Assembly (NCBI RefSeq): GCF_900108245.1
Contig: NZ_FNUY01000001.1
Coordinates: 744,001 to 808,000 of the forward strand
Source: Allobosea lathyri
Lineage (GTDB): Bacteria; Pseudomonadota; Alphaproteobacteria; Rhizobiales; Beijerinckiaceae
Length of the DNA: 64,000 nucleotides
Direction of reading: 5' to 3'
Position numbers and translations under genes: made by a program. The notes below the pieces were generated by a model, which did no database searches, had not been told where the DNA came from, and was given only the letters and a program-made list of their open reading frames with translations. Positions 53,901-61,963 of this stretch are shown here, piece by piece (within the stretch, counting starts at the first letter, position 1; every line of letters begins with the position of its first letter).

Positions 53901-54542
53901 CACGCCCAGCACGAGGAAGGCGACGAGCTTGATCAGCGACTCGACCGCGATCGCCAGGACCAACCCGTCCTGATGCTCGGTCGCATCGATATGCCGGGTC
54001 CCAAACGCGCAGGCGAAGCCCGCGAGCACGATCGCCACCAGGAAGGCGAGATCGCTGAGAACCGGCACATCGGGTGTCGGGGCGTGGCCTCCGGTTGCCG
54101 CCAGGAACACCGATAGCGAATTGGCGACGGCCTTGAGCTGCAGGGCGATGTAGGGCAGGGCGCCGATGACGGCGACGATGCAGACCAGCGCCGCGACGCG
54201 CTCGCTCTTGCCGTAGCGGGCGCCGACGAAATCGGCGATCGAGGTGATATTCTGCGATTTCGCGATGCCGACGATGCGCGCGACGAAACGGTGGCCGAAA
54301 CCGATGACCAGGATCGGCCCGACATAGATGCCGAGGAAGTCGAGACCCGCCCTGTTGGCGAAGCCGACCGAGCCGTAGAAGGTCCAGGAGGTGCAGTAGA
54401 CGCCGAGAGCCAGCGCGTAGATCGTCGTTCGCGCCCGCCCGGTAATCAGCCGGCGCCCGGACGTGTCGGCGATATGGGCGATGGCGAACAGCGCGCAAAG
54501 ATACGCCAACGCCGCCAGCACGACGGACCAGGCCGGGATCAT
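50970..54542 (-). CDS. hybrid sensor histidine kinase with sodium/solute symporter domain
   Basis: A 1190-residue protein with several modules. Residues 1 to about 530 form an SSS/SLC5-like transporter (YCTSWTFYGSVGFANRAGLD, NITSIADFVGARYGKS). A PAS domain follows near 670-790 (GLDHAGQGITVLDRDLRLLA), then HisKA with His836 in AAASHDILQPLNAARLY. The HATPase domain has NLVSNAIKYTPSG and DTGLGIPQS. A C-terminal receiver domain has the phospho-acceptor Asp1118 in VIADYHLDHG. It resembles CbrA-like kinases that couple solute sensing to phosphorelay. The final histidine phosphotransfer partner and output regulator are not nearby. Confidence 0.93.
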   Translation of the reverse strand: MIPAWSVVLAALAYLCALFAIAHIADTSGRRLITGRARTTIYALALGVYCTSWTFYGSVGFANRAGLDFLGIYVGPILVIGFGHRFVARIVGIAKSQNITSIADFVGARYGKSERVAALVCIVAVIGALPYIALQLKAVANSLSVFLAATGGHAPTPDVPVLSDLAFLVAIVLAGFACAFGTRHIDATEHQDGLVLAIAVESLIKLVAFLVLGVFIIYGLFDGAADFLAKVAKPPEGLPPIWERTSSWPTFLTLTLLSSCAALLLARQFHMTIVENRDARDVRRAAWMFPLYLILINLFVLPLAMAGEALLPGANIDRDMTVLLLPLQREASLIALFVFVGGLSAATAMVIVASVALAIMISNHLVMPLLLRGRGGLSDPRRSLVPSKSQGEAGGTTGGDLGSQIVIIRRCAILVVILLGYAYYRAAGEAALVSIGLLSFAATAQIAPAFFGGLIWRRGTALGAAAGLVIGIVTWAYTLLMPSLAYPGSYWSDIVALGPLGTAALRPEAMLGLDLPALAHGVVWSLGLNIMAYIGFSLMRPANAMERLQANAFVESDRATMAQSFMLWRSTVTEAELQSTIGRYLGQERTQRAFEGFATSRGEEPNANRDADIHLLRFGEHLLSSAIGAASSRLVLSLLLKRRNLTTEAAFKLLDDASAALQYNRDILQHGLDHAGQGITVLDRDLRLLAWNQAFIQLYDLPPSLVRFGTGLDEIVRFNAARGAYGDGEQDDLMAARLESFVNDREPVRLKLFPSKKVIEIRTNPLPDGGFVTTYTDITEAVQAQEDLERTNESLERRVVERTEEILRVNTELQRAKAEAEAANASKTRFLAAASHDILQPLNAARLYATSLVERDRHAGSPDLAENIDASLDAVEEILTALLEISRLDGGALKPELTAFRLDELVRQLQREFEPSAQEKGLKLVFMPTTLTLRSDRRLLRRLLQNLVSNAIKYTPSGKVLVGFRRRGSQVALEVIDTGLGIPQSKQKTVFREFQRLDQGAKVARGLGLGLSIVQRIARALDHGLTLDSVPGRGSRFSVLVPRAAPLPAMATGSGVRHTPAAQLAGLKLLVIDNEPSILDGMKLLLEGWGCVVATAAGLDEALALVGRKDEPDVVIADYHLDHGNGISAISALRERARSPKPAILLTADRTPYVREAAAALDIHLLNKPLKPGALRALLAQWRATRIAAE

Positions 54543-54864
54543 GGCGCGTCCCGCAGCAGGAGGCCGGAGCGATGGTCCATGCCGGTGCGTCGTGGGAGCC
54601 GGTCTTGGGGCGACATCATGCTTTCGTGGTTTCCAGCTGCCTCTGTATCGTTCAGACGTGCGCCAACTTTAACTTTGCTGGGACACTGTCACCATAGGCC
54701 ATTCTGCGCAGATCAACGTGAATCTCGACCGGCTTTTGCCTGTGAACCGATCGCTTCGCGGCAATGATCCAGGCTTCTAAGCTGCACGTGGCTGGGTTAG
54801 CGTTCGGGTTCCTCAGTGGCACCGGGGCAGCCGGGCCGCGACTACGGAGCCGAAAGGGCACAGC
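54543..54864. other. intergenic region between the SSS kinase and mscL
   Basis: The 322-base gap separates divergent starts. No small gene or RNA is recognised. It must hold both promoters, and AAAGGG about six bases before the mscL ATG is the ribosome-binding site. No clear palindrome was found. Confidence 0.4.
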
Positions 54865-55284
54865 ATGCTTGAGGAATTCAAGAAATTCGCGCTGAAGGGC
54901 AATGTCGTCGACCTCGCCATCGGCGTGATCATCGGCGCATCCTTCGGCAAGATCGTCGATTCGCTCGTCTCCGACATCATCATGCCGTTCTTCGGGGCAA
55001 TCGGCGGTCTCGACTTCTCGAACTACTATGTTGGGCTCAACAGCGGCGTCACCGCGCCTGTTCTCGATGAAGCGAAGAAGCAGGGTGCGGTTCTGGCCTA
55101 TGGCTCGTTCCTGACCGTCGCCCTCAATTTCCTGATCATCGCCTTCGTCCTGTTCCTGGTGGTGAAGGGCATCAACCAGCTGCGCAAGAACGAGGCTGCC
55201 AAGCCGGAAACACCGGCCCCGCCGGCCGCCGACGTCGTCCTGCTCACGGAAATCCGCGATCTGCTCAGGCAGAAAGCCGTTTAA
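54865..55284 (+). CDS. mscL: large-conductance mechanosensitive channel MscL
   Basis: A 139-residue MscL beginning [20 protein letters not shown], with the first pore helix [20 protein letters not shown] and the second [21 protein letters not shown] Lys/Pro-rich C-terminal bundle ends [14 protein letters not shown]. It opens under membrane tension and releases solutes on osmotic downshock. A strong hairpin follows the stop. Confidence 0.96.
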   Translation: MLEEFKKFALKGNVVDLAIGVIIGASFGKIVDSLVSDIIMPFFGAIGGLDFSNYYVGLNSGVTAPVLDEAKKQGAVLAYGSFLTVALNFLIIAFVLFLVVKGINQLRKNEAAKPETPAPPAADVVLLTEIRDLLRQKAV

Positions 55285-55296
55285 TCCAGGCACGCC

Positions 55297-55322
55297 GGTC
55301 GCGGTGATTCATCACCGCGACC
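55297..55322 (+). terminator. stem-loop after mscL
   Basis: GGTCGCGGTGA and TCACCGCGACC form a perfect 11-bp stem with loop TTCA, 13 bases after the stop. There is no T tract, so it could be a terminator or an mRNA-stabilising hairpin. Confidence 0.65.
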
Positions 55323-55405
55323 GATCGACCCGATCTCGCGATTTCATGCTTCCTTTCGCCGTCATCGGCTAAAGGAAGGGCTCCTGATCGCGAGGTTTGA
55401 TACGC

Positions 55406-56599
55406 ATGACCACCACGACGCTGCCGGGCGCGCGCCTGATCGCCGAATTGAGGCCCGAGGCCCGCAACGCGCCCGAGAGCGGCATTGTCGAGGTGATGAA
55501 CCACGGCCGCCTCAAGCCGGGCCTGATCCCGCTCTGGGTCGGCGAGGGCGATCTTCCGACGGCCGATTTCATCGTGCGCGCCGCCAATGCCTCACTGGCT
55601 GCGGGCGAGACCTTCTACACCTGGCAGCGCGGCGTGCCCGAGCTGCGCCAGGCGCTCGCGGACTATCATGCCGCGCTCTATGGCCAGCCCTTCTCGGCCG
55701 AGCGCTTCTTCGTCACCGGCTCCGGCATGCAGTCGGTCCAGATCTGCGTCCGGCTCGTGGCGGGTCCAGGCGACGAGATCGTCATCCCGACTCCGGCCTG
55801 GCCGAATTTCGCCGCTGCGATCGGCGTCGCTGGCGCCAAGGCGGTCTGCGTGCCGATGGATCTGGCGGAGGGTCGCTTCACGCTCGACCTCGACAAGCTC
55901 GCTGCCGCGATCACGCCGAAGACCCGTGCGCTGGTGATAAACTCGCCGGCCAACCCGACCGGCTGGACCGCGACCAGGGACGAGATGGCGGCGTTGCTCG
56001 CGCTCTCCCGCAAGCATGGCATCTGGATCATCGCTGACGAGATCTATGGCCGCTTCGTCTATGACGGGTCGCCTCGCGCCGCGTCCTTCCATGACGTCAT
56101 GGACGAGGAGGATCGCGTTCTCTTCGTCCAGACCTTCTCGAAGAACTGGGCGATGACCGGCTGGCGCATTGGCTGGATCGAGGCGCCCGCCGCCTTCGGC
56201 CAGATCATCGAGAACATGATCCAGTATTCGACCTCCGGTTCGCCGGTCTTCGTCCAGCGTGCCGCGACGGCGGCGCTGACCGAGGGCGAACCCTATATCG
56301 CCGAGCAGATCGCGCGCGCATCCGAGGGCCGCAGGATCGTCTCCGAAGGCCTGAAGGCGACGAACCGGGTCTCGCTCGCGGCTCCGGTGGGGGCCTTCTA
56401 CCAGTTCTTCACGGTCGATGGCCGCAGCGATTCGCGGGCCCTGGCGATCGAACTGGTCGACAACGCCAATGTCGGTCTGGCGCCGGGCACGGCTTTCGGC
56501 CCCGGCGGCGAGACCGGCCTGCGGCTCTGCTTTGCCCGCAAATCCTCCGATCTGGTCGAGGCGGTGGCGCGGCTGCAGGGCGCTCTGGCCCAGAGCTGA
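55406..56599 (+). CDS. class I/II PLP-dependent aminotransferase
   Basis: A 397-residue fold-type I aminotransferase. PLP-binding motifs: VTGSGMQSVQICVRLVAGPG (loop), NSPANPTGWTATRDEM (Asn), ADEIYGRFVYDG (Asp/Tyr) and the Schiff-base Lys in FSKNWAMTGWRIGW. The C-terminal Arg for carboxylate binding is in TGLRLCFARK. The amino-acid substrate is undetermined. ATG 55406 has GAGG upstream and fits better than TTG 55397. Confidence 0.93.
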   Translation: MTTTTLPGARLIAELRPEARNAPESGIVEVMNHGRLKPGLIPLWVGEGDLPTADFIVRAANASLAAGETFYTWQRGVPELRQALADYHAALYGQPFSAERFFVTGSGMQSVQICVRLVAGPGDEIVIPTPAWPNFAAAIGVAGAKAVCVPMDLAEGRFTLDLDKLAAAITPKTRALVINSPANPTGWTATRDEMAALLALSRKHGIWIIADEIYGRFVYDGSPRAASFHDVMDEEDRVLFVQTFSKNWAMTGWRIGWIEAPAAFGQIIENMIQYSTSGSPVFVQRAATAALTEGEPYIAEQIARASEGRRIVSEGLKATNRVSLAAPVGAFYQFFTVDGRSDSRALAIELVDNANVGLAPGTAFGPGGETGLRLCFARKSSDLVEAVARLQGALAQS

Positions 56600-56740
56600 C
56601 ACGAGTCTGCTGACAGGGGTCTCTCGCTCCGCGCAGGGCCGCCCTGCGCGGCAGGGCCGCATTCCAAATTGACCGGAATGGGCCGTGCCGTCATTAGCTC
56701 GTACGGGCGCCGTTCGGCTGCGGCGCATTGTCGAGACGCA

Positions 56741-57802
56741 ATGGCACTGCTGGGCTACCCCACACGGCTGACGATCTGGTCGCGCGAAGCGCTGGTGATC
56801 GGCCTCGCCGCGCTGGGCGGCGGGCTCTTCGCATTGTTCGATGTGCCGGCGGCATGGCTGTCGGGTTCCATGCTGGCGATCTCGATCGTGGGCATGGCGC
56901 GGCCCTTGCCTTCGCTGCGCAAGCCCTGGTTCGACGCCACCATGCTGCTGTCGGGCGTGCTGATCGGCTCAGCTGCGACGCCCGAGGCGCTTGCCGCGTC
57001 CGCGCGCTATCCCGGTTCGCTCGCGGTCATGTTCGTCGGGCTTGGGGCCATCATGCTCACGACGGGCGCCTATCTCCGCTACGTCGCGCGCTGGTCCTGG
57101 ATCGATTCTCTGCTTGCAGCCTCGCCGGGAGCGTTGGCGGCCGTGATCTCGGTCGCTCAGGCGAAAGGCGCGAATATCGGCCGTATCGCCGTCGTCCAGC
57201 TATTCCGAATCCTCGTGCTGGTGGCGATCCTGCCCACGATCATGCAGATGACGGGATCCAGCCCGCCCGGCCAGCTTCCGACCGTTGTGGTCGCCGGGGC
57301 GGGGGATTTACTGATTCTGCTCGTCTCGGGCCTTGCGGCCGGTCTCGTCTTCGAGCGCATCGGCGTGACCGCCCCGATCATCCTTGGCGCGACGCTGGCG
57401 AGTGCCGTGCTGCATGGAGCCGGCCTGGTCCACGGAACCCTGCCGCAATCAATCCAGATCGCGGTCTTCGTGTTGCTGGGTGCGTCGATGGGCGGCCGGG
57501 TCGCGCATGTGAAGCGCAGCGAGATCCTGGCGCTTTTTCCGCTCGCGATCGGGGGCTTCTTCGTCTCGGTCGCGGTGGCCTTCGCCTTTGCCTGGCCGGC
57601 CGCCTGGCTTGCCGGGGTGCCCTATGCCAGCGCCATGGCGGCGTTTGCGCCGGGAGGTCTCGAGGCGATGGCGATGCTGGCTTTCGCGATGGGGCTCGAC
57701 CCGCTCTATGTCGGGGCCCACCACCTCGCGCGCTTCATGCTCGTGGGGCTCGCCATGCCTTTGATCGTGGCGAAGCTGAAAGCCGAACCGCCGAAGGGCT
57801 GA
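56741..57802 (+). CDS. AbrB-family membrane protein (PF05145 type)
   Basis: A 353-residue hydrophobic protein with about ten membrane segments in two similar halves. Each half has the typical AbrB duplication signal: PAAWLSGSMLAISIVG and TAPIILGATLASAVLHGAG, and the ends FAPGGLEAMAMLAFAMGLDP and LLAASPGALAAVISVAQAKG. It is annotated in other genomes as 'AbrB family transcriptional regulator' or 'ammonia monooxygenase', but is a membrane protein of unknown function. ATG 56741 is chosen; the upstream frame lies in non-coding sequence. Confidence 0.85.
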   Translation: MALLGYPTRLTIWSREALVIGLAALGGGLFALFDVPAAWLSGSMLAISIVGMARPLPSLRKPWFDATMLLSGVLIGSAATPEALAASARYPGSLAVMFVGLGAIMLTTGAYLRYVARWSWIDSLLAASPGALAAVISVAQAKGANIGRIAVVQLFRILVLVAILPTIMQMTGSSPPGQLPTVVVAGAGDLLILLVSGLAAGLVFERIGVTAPIILGATLASAVLHGAGLVHGTLPQSIQIAVFVLLGASMGGRVAHVKRSEILALFPLAIGGFFVSVAVAFAFAWPAAWLAGVPYASAMAAFAPGGLEAMAMLAFAMGLDPLYVGAHHLARFMLVGLAMPLIVAKLKAEPPKG

Positions 57803-57875
57803 GCCTCCGGCAGCTGCGGCATCCGTCACGTCACAGAAGCGAAACCGCTATCCGTGATCGCATTGGTGAAGAGTC

Positions 57876-58268
57876 TTATCGCTGGTTGCCGCCATTGGCG
57901 TTGGTGCTTGGGGGAACCATGTTCGGGGCTGTGCCACGATTGAAATCACTGGGATCGACACCCCTGTCACGACGCGGATAGCCGCCGCCGCCATAGACCG
58001 GGCCGCGACCGCCATAGACGGGGCCGCCATAGGCGGGCGGACGCCCATAGCGACGATTGTCATAGCCGCCGCGATAGCGCGGGCCGTAGCCATTGCCGTA
58101 GACCCGTCCCACCGGCCGGCCGACACGGAAGCAGCCGCGCGCGTCGCAACGCACCTGGGCCTGCGTCGGCTCGATTCCGCCTGCCGGGACATGCATGGGC
58201 ATGGCGACGACCGTGGTCACCGATCCCAGAATAAGCGCCGCACCGAAGACGATAGCTTTGAGATTCAT
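57876..58268 (-). CDS. secreted Gly/Tyr/Arg-rich protein
   Basis: A 130-residue protein with a signal peptide (MNLKAIVFGAALILGSVTTV, cut near VVA-MP) and a mature part rich in Gly, Tyr, Arg and Pro (RRYGRPPAYGGPVYGGRGP, VYGGGGYPRRDRG). Two cysteines lie in VRCDARGCFR. It has a GGAGGAAAG site before the ATG. Low-complexity secreted proteins like this are found in many Rhizobiales; the function is unknown, probably envelope-associated. Confidence 0.75.
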   Translation of the reverse strand: MNLKAIVFGAALILGSVTTVVAMPMHVPAGGIEPTQAQVRCDARGCFRVGRPVGRVYGNGYGPRYRGGYDNRRYGRPPAYGGPVYGGRGPVYGGGGYPRRDRGVDPSDFNRGTAPNMVPPSTNANGGNQR

Positions 58269-58335
58269 GGTCTTTCCTCCAAGCCAACCCTTGTAGCGGC
58301 CTCTCCATGAACAGCAGCTGACGGGTAAAGTTCCC

Positions 58336-59268
58336 CTATTGCCAGCTCGCGCCGTTGGTGTTCGTCATCACCGCATAGAGCGAGGTCGTTCCGCAGATGA
58401 ACAGGCGGTTGAGCTTGGGGCCGCCCCAGCAGACATTCGCGACGATCTCGGGGATCGCGATCTTGCCGATCAGGCTGCCATCGGGGTCGTAGATGTGGAC
58501 ACCGTCGGCGGCGCTGGTCCAGATCCGGCCGGCAATATCGAGGCGGAAGCCGTCGAACAGCCCGGCCGTGCAGGTGGCGAACACCTCCGATCGGCTGAGC
58601 GCGGTGCCGTCCTTGGTGACCTCGCAGGCGCGGATATGGCGTGGTCCGTGCTCGGGATCGTGGCTCGCGCCGGTATCGGCGATGTAGAGGATGCGTTCGT
58701 CGGGCGAGAAGGCGAGGCCGTTGGGCTTGACGAAATCATCGGCGACGATGGTCAGCGCGCCGGTCTGCGCGTCGATGCGGTAGACATTGCAGCAGCCGAT
58801 CTCACTCTCGGATTTGTTGCCCTCATAGTCGCTCAGGATGCCGTAATCGGGATCGGTGAACCAGATCGAACCGTCCGACTTCACCACCAGATCATTAGGC
58901 GAGTTCAGGCGTTTGCCCTGCCAGTGATCCGCCAGCACCGTGATCGATCCGTCATGTTCCGTGCGTGTGACCCGTCGGCCGCCATGCTCGCAGGTGACGA
59001 GCCGGCCTTTGGGATCGACGGTGTTGCCGTTGGCGTTGCGGGCCGGCTGCCGGAAGACGCTGGTCTGTCCCGACATGGCGTCGAAGCGCAGCATCCGGTC
59101 ATTGGGGATGTCGGACCAGACCAGCGTGTTGTGCGCGCGAAACCAGGCTGGCCCCTCCGACCAGCGCGCTCCGGTCCAGAGCCGCTCGACGCGCGCCGAA
59201 CCTGGAATCACGCGATGGAAACGCGGGTCCAGAACCGAAAATCCGGTGCCTTCGATCACGCCGAACAT
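58336..59268 (-). CDS. SMP-30/gluconolactonase family protein
   Basis: A 310-residue six-bladed beta-propeller of the SMP-30/gluconolactonase/LRE-like group. The metal ligands lie in WSEGPAWFRAHNTLVWSDIP (Glu), LNSPNDLVVKSDGSIWFTDP (Asn, Asp) and KPNGLAFSPDERILYIADTG (Asn, Asp). It probably hydrolyses sugar lactones or similar. There is no signal peptide, so it is cytosolic. It lies downstream of the LysR gene on the same strand, with 60 bases between, so the two may be linked. Confidence 0.88.
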   Translation of the reverse strand: MFGVIEGTGFSVLDPRFHRVIPGSARVERLWTGARWSEGPAWFRAHNTLVWSDIPNDRMLRFDAMSGQTSVFRQPARNANGNTVDPKGRLVTCEHGGRRVTRTEHDGSITVLADHWQGKRLNSPNDLVVKSDGSIWFTDPDYGILSDYEGNKSESEIGCCNVYRIDAQTGALTIVADDFVKPNGLAFSPDERILYIADTGASHDPEHGPRHIRACEVTKDGTALSRSEVFATCTAGLFDGFRLDIAGRIWTSAADGVHIYDPDGSLIGKIAIPEIVANVCWGGPKLNRLFICGTTSLYAVMTNTNGASWQ

Positions 59269-59328
59269 GAGCTTCGTCTCCAGAAGAAAGGGGCGCGAAG
59301 ATCGTCGATGGCGACGCGGCAGACAAGC

Positions 59329-60234
59329 TCATAATGCGAGGCCGGCATCCCAGTAGGGCGTCGCTCCATAGAGATCGCCGAGATAGTCGACGAAGGCCCT
59401 GACCTTCTGCTCCATATGCCGGCGGCTGGGATAAACCGCATGGACCGCGACGCGCCTGCCGACCGAATAGTCCGGCAGCACCCGTTGCAGGACGCCCGAC
59501 TTCAGCTCCGGCCCGACATCCCATGTGGAGCGCAGCGCGATACCCAGGCCCGCGATCAACGCCTCGCGAACGACTTCGCTGGAATTCGTCCTGAGCGGGC
59601 CGTTGACGCGCACGGAAACGGGACCTTCCGGCCCGTCGAGCCGCCAATGGTCGGCGTTGTGGGCGATCAGCGTGTGTCGCGACAACTCCTCGATGTCGGT
59701 GGGCAGGCCCTGGGTTGCGAGATAGCTCGGTGCAGCGCAGAGCACGCGATGGTTCGGTGCCAGCCGTTTCGCCACCAGGCTGGAATCCTGCAGGTCGGCG
59801 ATACGCACCGCGAGATCGAAGCCTTCGCCGACGACATCGACGAAGGCGTCGCTCAGAACCAGATCGACCGTCACTTGCGGGTTGGCATCGAGAAACGGCT
59901 TGAGATGCGGCGCGATGTGCAGCCGCCCGAAGGATGTCGGGGCCGAGACGCGCAGCGTACCGCGCACCTGCCCGGCGCCGCTCGCGACCCAGGCTTCCGC
60001 ATCCTCGACCGAGGACAGGATCGAGACCACGCGCTCATAGAAGCCCTGGCCGGCTTCGGTCAGCGAGAGCTGGCGCGTCGTACGCTGCAGCAGACGCACG
60101 CCCAGCCGCTCCTCGAGCCGCCTGATTCGCTTGGATATGACGGCGGGCGAGAGATTGAGCTGGCGCCCCGCGGCCGACATGCTCTTGGCTGTCACCACAT
60201 GCGCGAAGACATCGAGATCGCCGAACCGGTCCAT
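59329..60234 (-). CDS. LysR-family transcriptional regulator
   Basis: A 301-residue LysR regulator starting MDRFGDLDVFAHVVTAKSMS with HTH AAGRQLNLSPAVISKRIRRL. The effector domain reads VRGTLRVSAPTSFGRLHIAP and ends RAFVDYLGDLYGATPYWDAG, as in the CrgA-like group. ATG 60234 is preferred; the open frame to 60483 runs through the family C repeat and is not family-like. It could regulate the SMP-30 gene downstream or the divergent glc operon. Confidence 0.9.
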   Translation of the reverse strand: MDRFGDLDVFAHVVTAKSMSAAGRQLNLSPAVISKRIRRLEERLGVRLLQRTTRQLSLTEAGQGFYERVVSILSSVEDAEAWVASGAGQVRGTLRVSAPTSFGRLHIAPHLKPFLDANPQVTVDLVLSDAFVDVVGEGFDLAVRIADLQDSSLVAKRLAPNHRVLCAAPSYLATQGLPTDIEELSRHTLIAHNADHWRLDGPEGPVSVRVNGPLRTNSSEVVREALIAGLGIALRSTWDVGPELKSGVLQRVLPDYSVGRRVAVHAVYPSRRHMEQKVRAFVDYLGDLYGATPYWDAGLAL

Positions 60235-60332
60235 GAGACATCCATCTTTTCCGAATTGGAAATAATCATGGACGAAGGCCACGCTGCAAGCGAGTTGGAA
60301 TTGGTCTAGGGTCTTGACCATCCACTCCCGCG

Positions 60333-60438
60333 AGCCCTCATCCTGAGGAGCCGCGAAGCGGCGTCTCGAAGGATGCTCCAGCGCGCTCTGGATCATCCTT
60401 CGAGACGCGAGCTTTGCTCGCTCCTCAGGATGAGGGCT
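60333..60438. repeat. palindromic repeat, family C copy 2
   Basis: The outer arms, AGCCCTCATCCTGAGGAGC and GCTCCTCAGGATGAGGGCT, are identical to those of the copy at 17552. Inner segments CGTCTCGAAGGATG and CATCCTTCGAGACGC also pair. It lies between the divergent LysR gene and glcD, close to the glcD ribosome-binding site (stop of repeat to ATG about 30 bases). Confidence 0.9.
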
Positions 60439-60467
60439 GAGGGGTGGCGAGCTGGAAGGAGCCTGCC

Positions 60468-61904
60468 ATGTCCGCAATCGCATTTCCCATTCCAGACGCC
60501 GATATCCTCGCCCGTCGCGATGCGATCATCGCCGGCCTCAGCCTGCTCGTGCCGCCCGAGGCGCTGATCACCTCGGCCGATGAACGGCGGCCTTATGAGA
60601 CTGACGCGTTGACGGCCTATCGCCGCCTGCCGCTCGCCGTCGTGCTGCCTTCGACCACGCAGCAGGTCGCGGCGGTTCTGTCCTATTGTGAGAAGCATGG
60701 CGTGCCCGTGGTCCCGCGCGGCGCCGGCACCTCGCTAGCCGGTGGAGCGATTCCGCAGGAGGATGCGGTCGTCATCGGCGTCTCCAAGATGAACCGCATC
60801 CTGGAGATCGACTACGCCAACCGTGTCGCCAAAGTGCAGGCCGGCGTGACCAATCTCGCGGTCACCGGCGAGGTCATGGCGGAAGGCTTCTTCTACGCGC
60901 CCGACCCCTCCTCGCAGCTGGCCTGCTCGATCGGCGGCAATATCGCGATGAACTCCGGCGGCGCCCATTGCCTGAAATACGGCGTCACCACCAATAATGT
61001 GCTCGGCGTCACGCTGGTCATGCTGGATGGCAGCATTGTCGAAATCGGGGGAGCGCATCTCGATGCGCCCGGCCTCGATCTGCTCGGCCTGATCGTCGGC
61101 TCGGAAGGCCAGCTCGGCATCGTCACCGAAGCGACGGTGCGGATCCTGCGCTCGGCCGAAGGCGCGCGCCCGGTTCTGTTCGGCTTCCCCACCAGCGAAC
61201 AAGCGGGATCGGCAGTCGCCGCCATCATCGGCGCCGGCATCATCCCGGTCGCGATGGAGTTCATGGACAAGCCGGCGATCGAGATTTGCGAGGCCTTCGC
61301 GCATGCCGGCTACCCGATGGATGTCGAGGCGCTGCTGATCATCGAGGTCGAGGGTTCGGATGACGAGATGGACGCCCAGCTCGCCCGCATCGTCGCGATC
61401 GCCCGCGAGCACGGCGTCAAGACGGTGAAGGAGAGCAAATCGGCGATGGAGACGGCCGCGATCTGGAAGGGTCGGAAATCCGCCTTCGGCGCCACCGGCC
61501 GCATCGCCGACTACATCTGCATGGACGGCACGATCCCGACCGGCCAGCTTCCCCATGTGCTGCGCCGCATGGACGAGATCGTGAAGGGCTATGGCCTGCG
61601 CGTCGCCAATGTCTTCCATGCCGGAGACGGCAACCTGCATCCGCTGATCCTCTACAACTGCAACGATCCGGTCGAGGCGCAGAAGGCCGAGGATGCCGGC
61701 ATGGACATCCTCAAACTCTGCGTCGAGGTCGGCGGCTGCCTCACCGGCGAGCACGGCGTCGGCATCGAGAAGCGCGACCTGATGACGGTGCAGTTCAACG
61801 AGGCCGACCTGCACCAGCAGATGCGGGTGAGGGCGGTGTTCGACGGCCAATGGCTCTTGAACCCGGCCAAGGTGTTCCCGCTCGAAGGGCGGGTGGCGGC
61901 GTAA
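60468..61904 (+). CDS. glcD: glycolate oxidase subunit GlcD
   Basis: A 478-residue FAD-linked oxidase, the catalytic subunit of glycolate oxidase. The FAD domain shows VVPRGAGTSLAGGAIPQ, SSQLACSIGGNIAMNSGGAH and GSEGQLGIVTEATV. The FAD_oxidase_C domain has NVFHAGDGNLHPLILYN and LTGEHGVGIEKRDLM. An AAGGA site stands seven bases before ATG 60468. glcE and glcF follow on the same strand, so it is the first gene of glcDEF, oxidising glycolate to glyoxylate. A repeat-borne GIY-YIG frame lies between it and glcE. Confidence 0.95.
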   Translation: MSAIAFPIPDADILARRDAIIAGLSLLVPPEALITSADERRPYETDALTAYRRLPLAVVLPSTTQQVAAVLSYCEKHGVPVVPRGAGTSLAGGAIPQEDAVVIGVSKMNRILEIDYANRVAKVQAGVTNLAVTGEVMAEGFFYAPDPSSQLACSIGGNIAMNSGGAHCLKYGVTTNNVLGVTLVMLDGSIVEIGGAHLDAPGLDLLGLIVGSEGQLGIVTEATVRILRSAEGARPVLFGFPTSEQAGSAVAAIIGAGIIPVAMEFMDKPAIEICEAFAHAGYPMDVEALLIIEVEGSDDEMDAQLARIVAIAREHGVKTVKESKSAMETAAIWKGRKSAFGATGRIADYICMDGTIPTGQLPHVLRRMDEIVKGYGLRVANVFHAGDGNLHPLILYNCNDPVEAQKAEDAGMDILKLCVEVGGCLTGEHGVGIEKRDLMTVQFNEADLHQQMRVRAVFDGQWLLNPAKVFPLEGRVAA

Positions 61905-61908
61905 AAAC

Positions 61909-61950
61909 TGTCATTCCGGGGCTCGCAAAGCGAGAACCCGGAACCCACGA
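61909..61950. repeat. REP-like hairpin arm, family D, left of the GIY-YIG frame
   Basis: TGTCATTCCGGGGCTCGCAA and the following bases to CCCACGA fold as a hairpin (CCGGGGCTCGC paired with GCGAGAACCCGG). This arm is inverted relative to the one at 62263-62306 and corresponds to one arm of the copy at 22409. It starts five bases after the glcD stop. Confidence 0.9.
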
Positions 61951-61963
61951 CCGGGTGAGCGTG

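Noticed and set aside
51474-54116. 880-codon open frame on the plus strand opposite the SSS hybrid kinase
   Set aside because: It is antisense to a gene with full kinase and transporter motifs. Its composition is rich in Arg, Gly, Gln and His without any domain, a usual result of GC-rich third positions.
60235-60483. Upstream extension of the LysR gene at 59329
   Set aside because: It runs through the family C palindromic repeat and has no regulator-like sequence. The HTH begins properly after ATG 60234.
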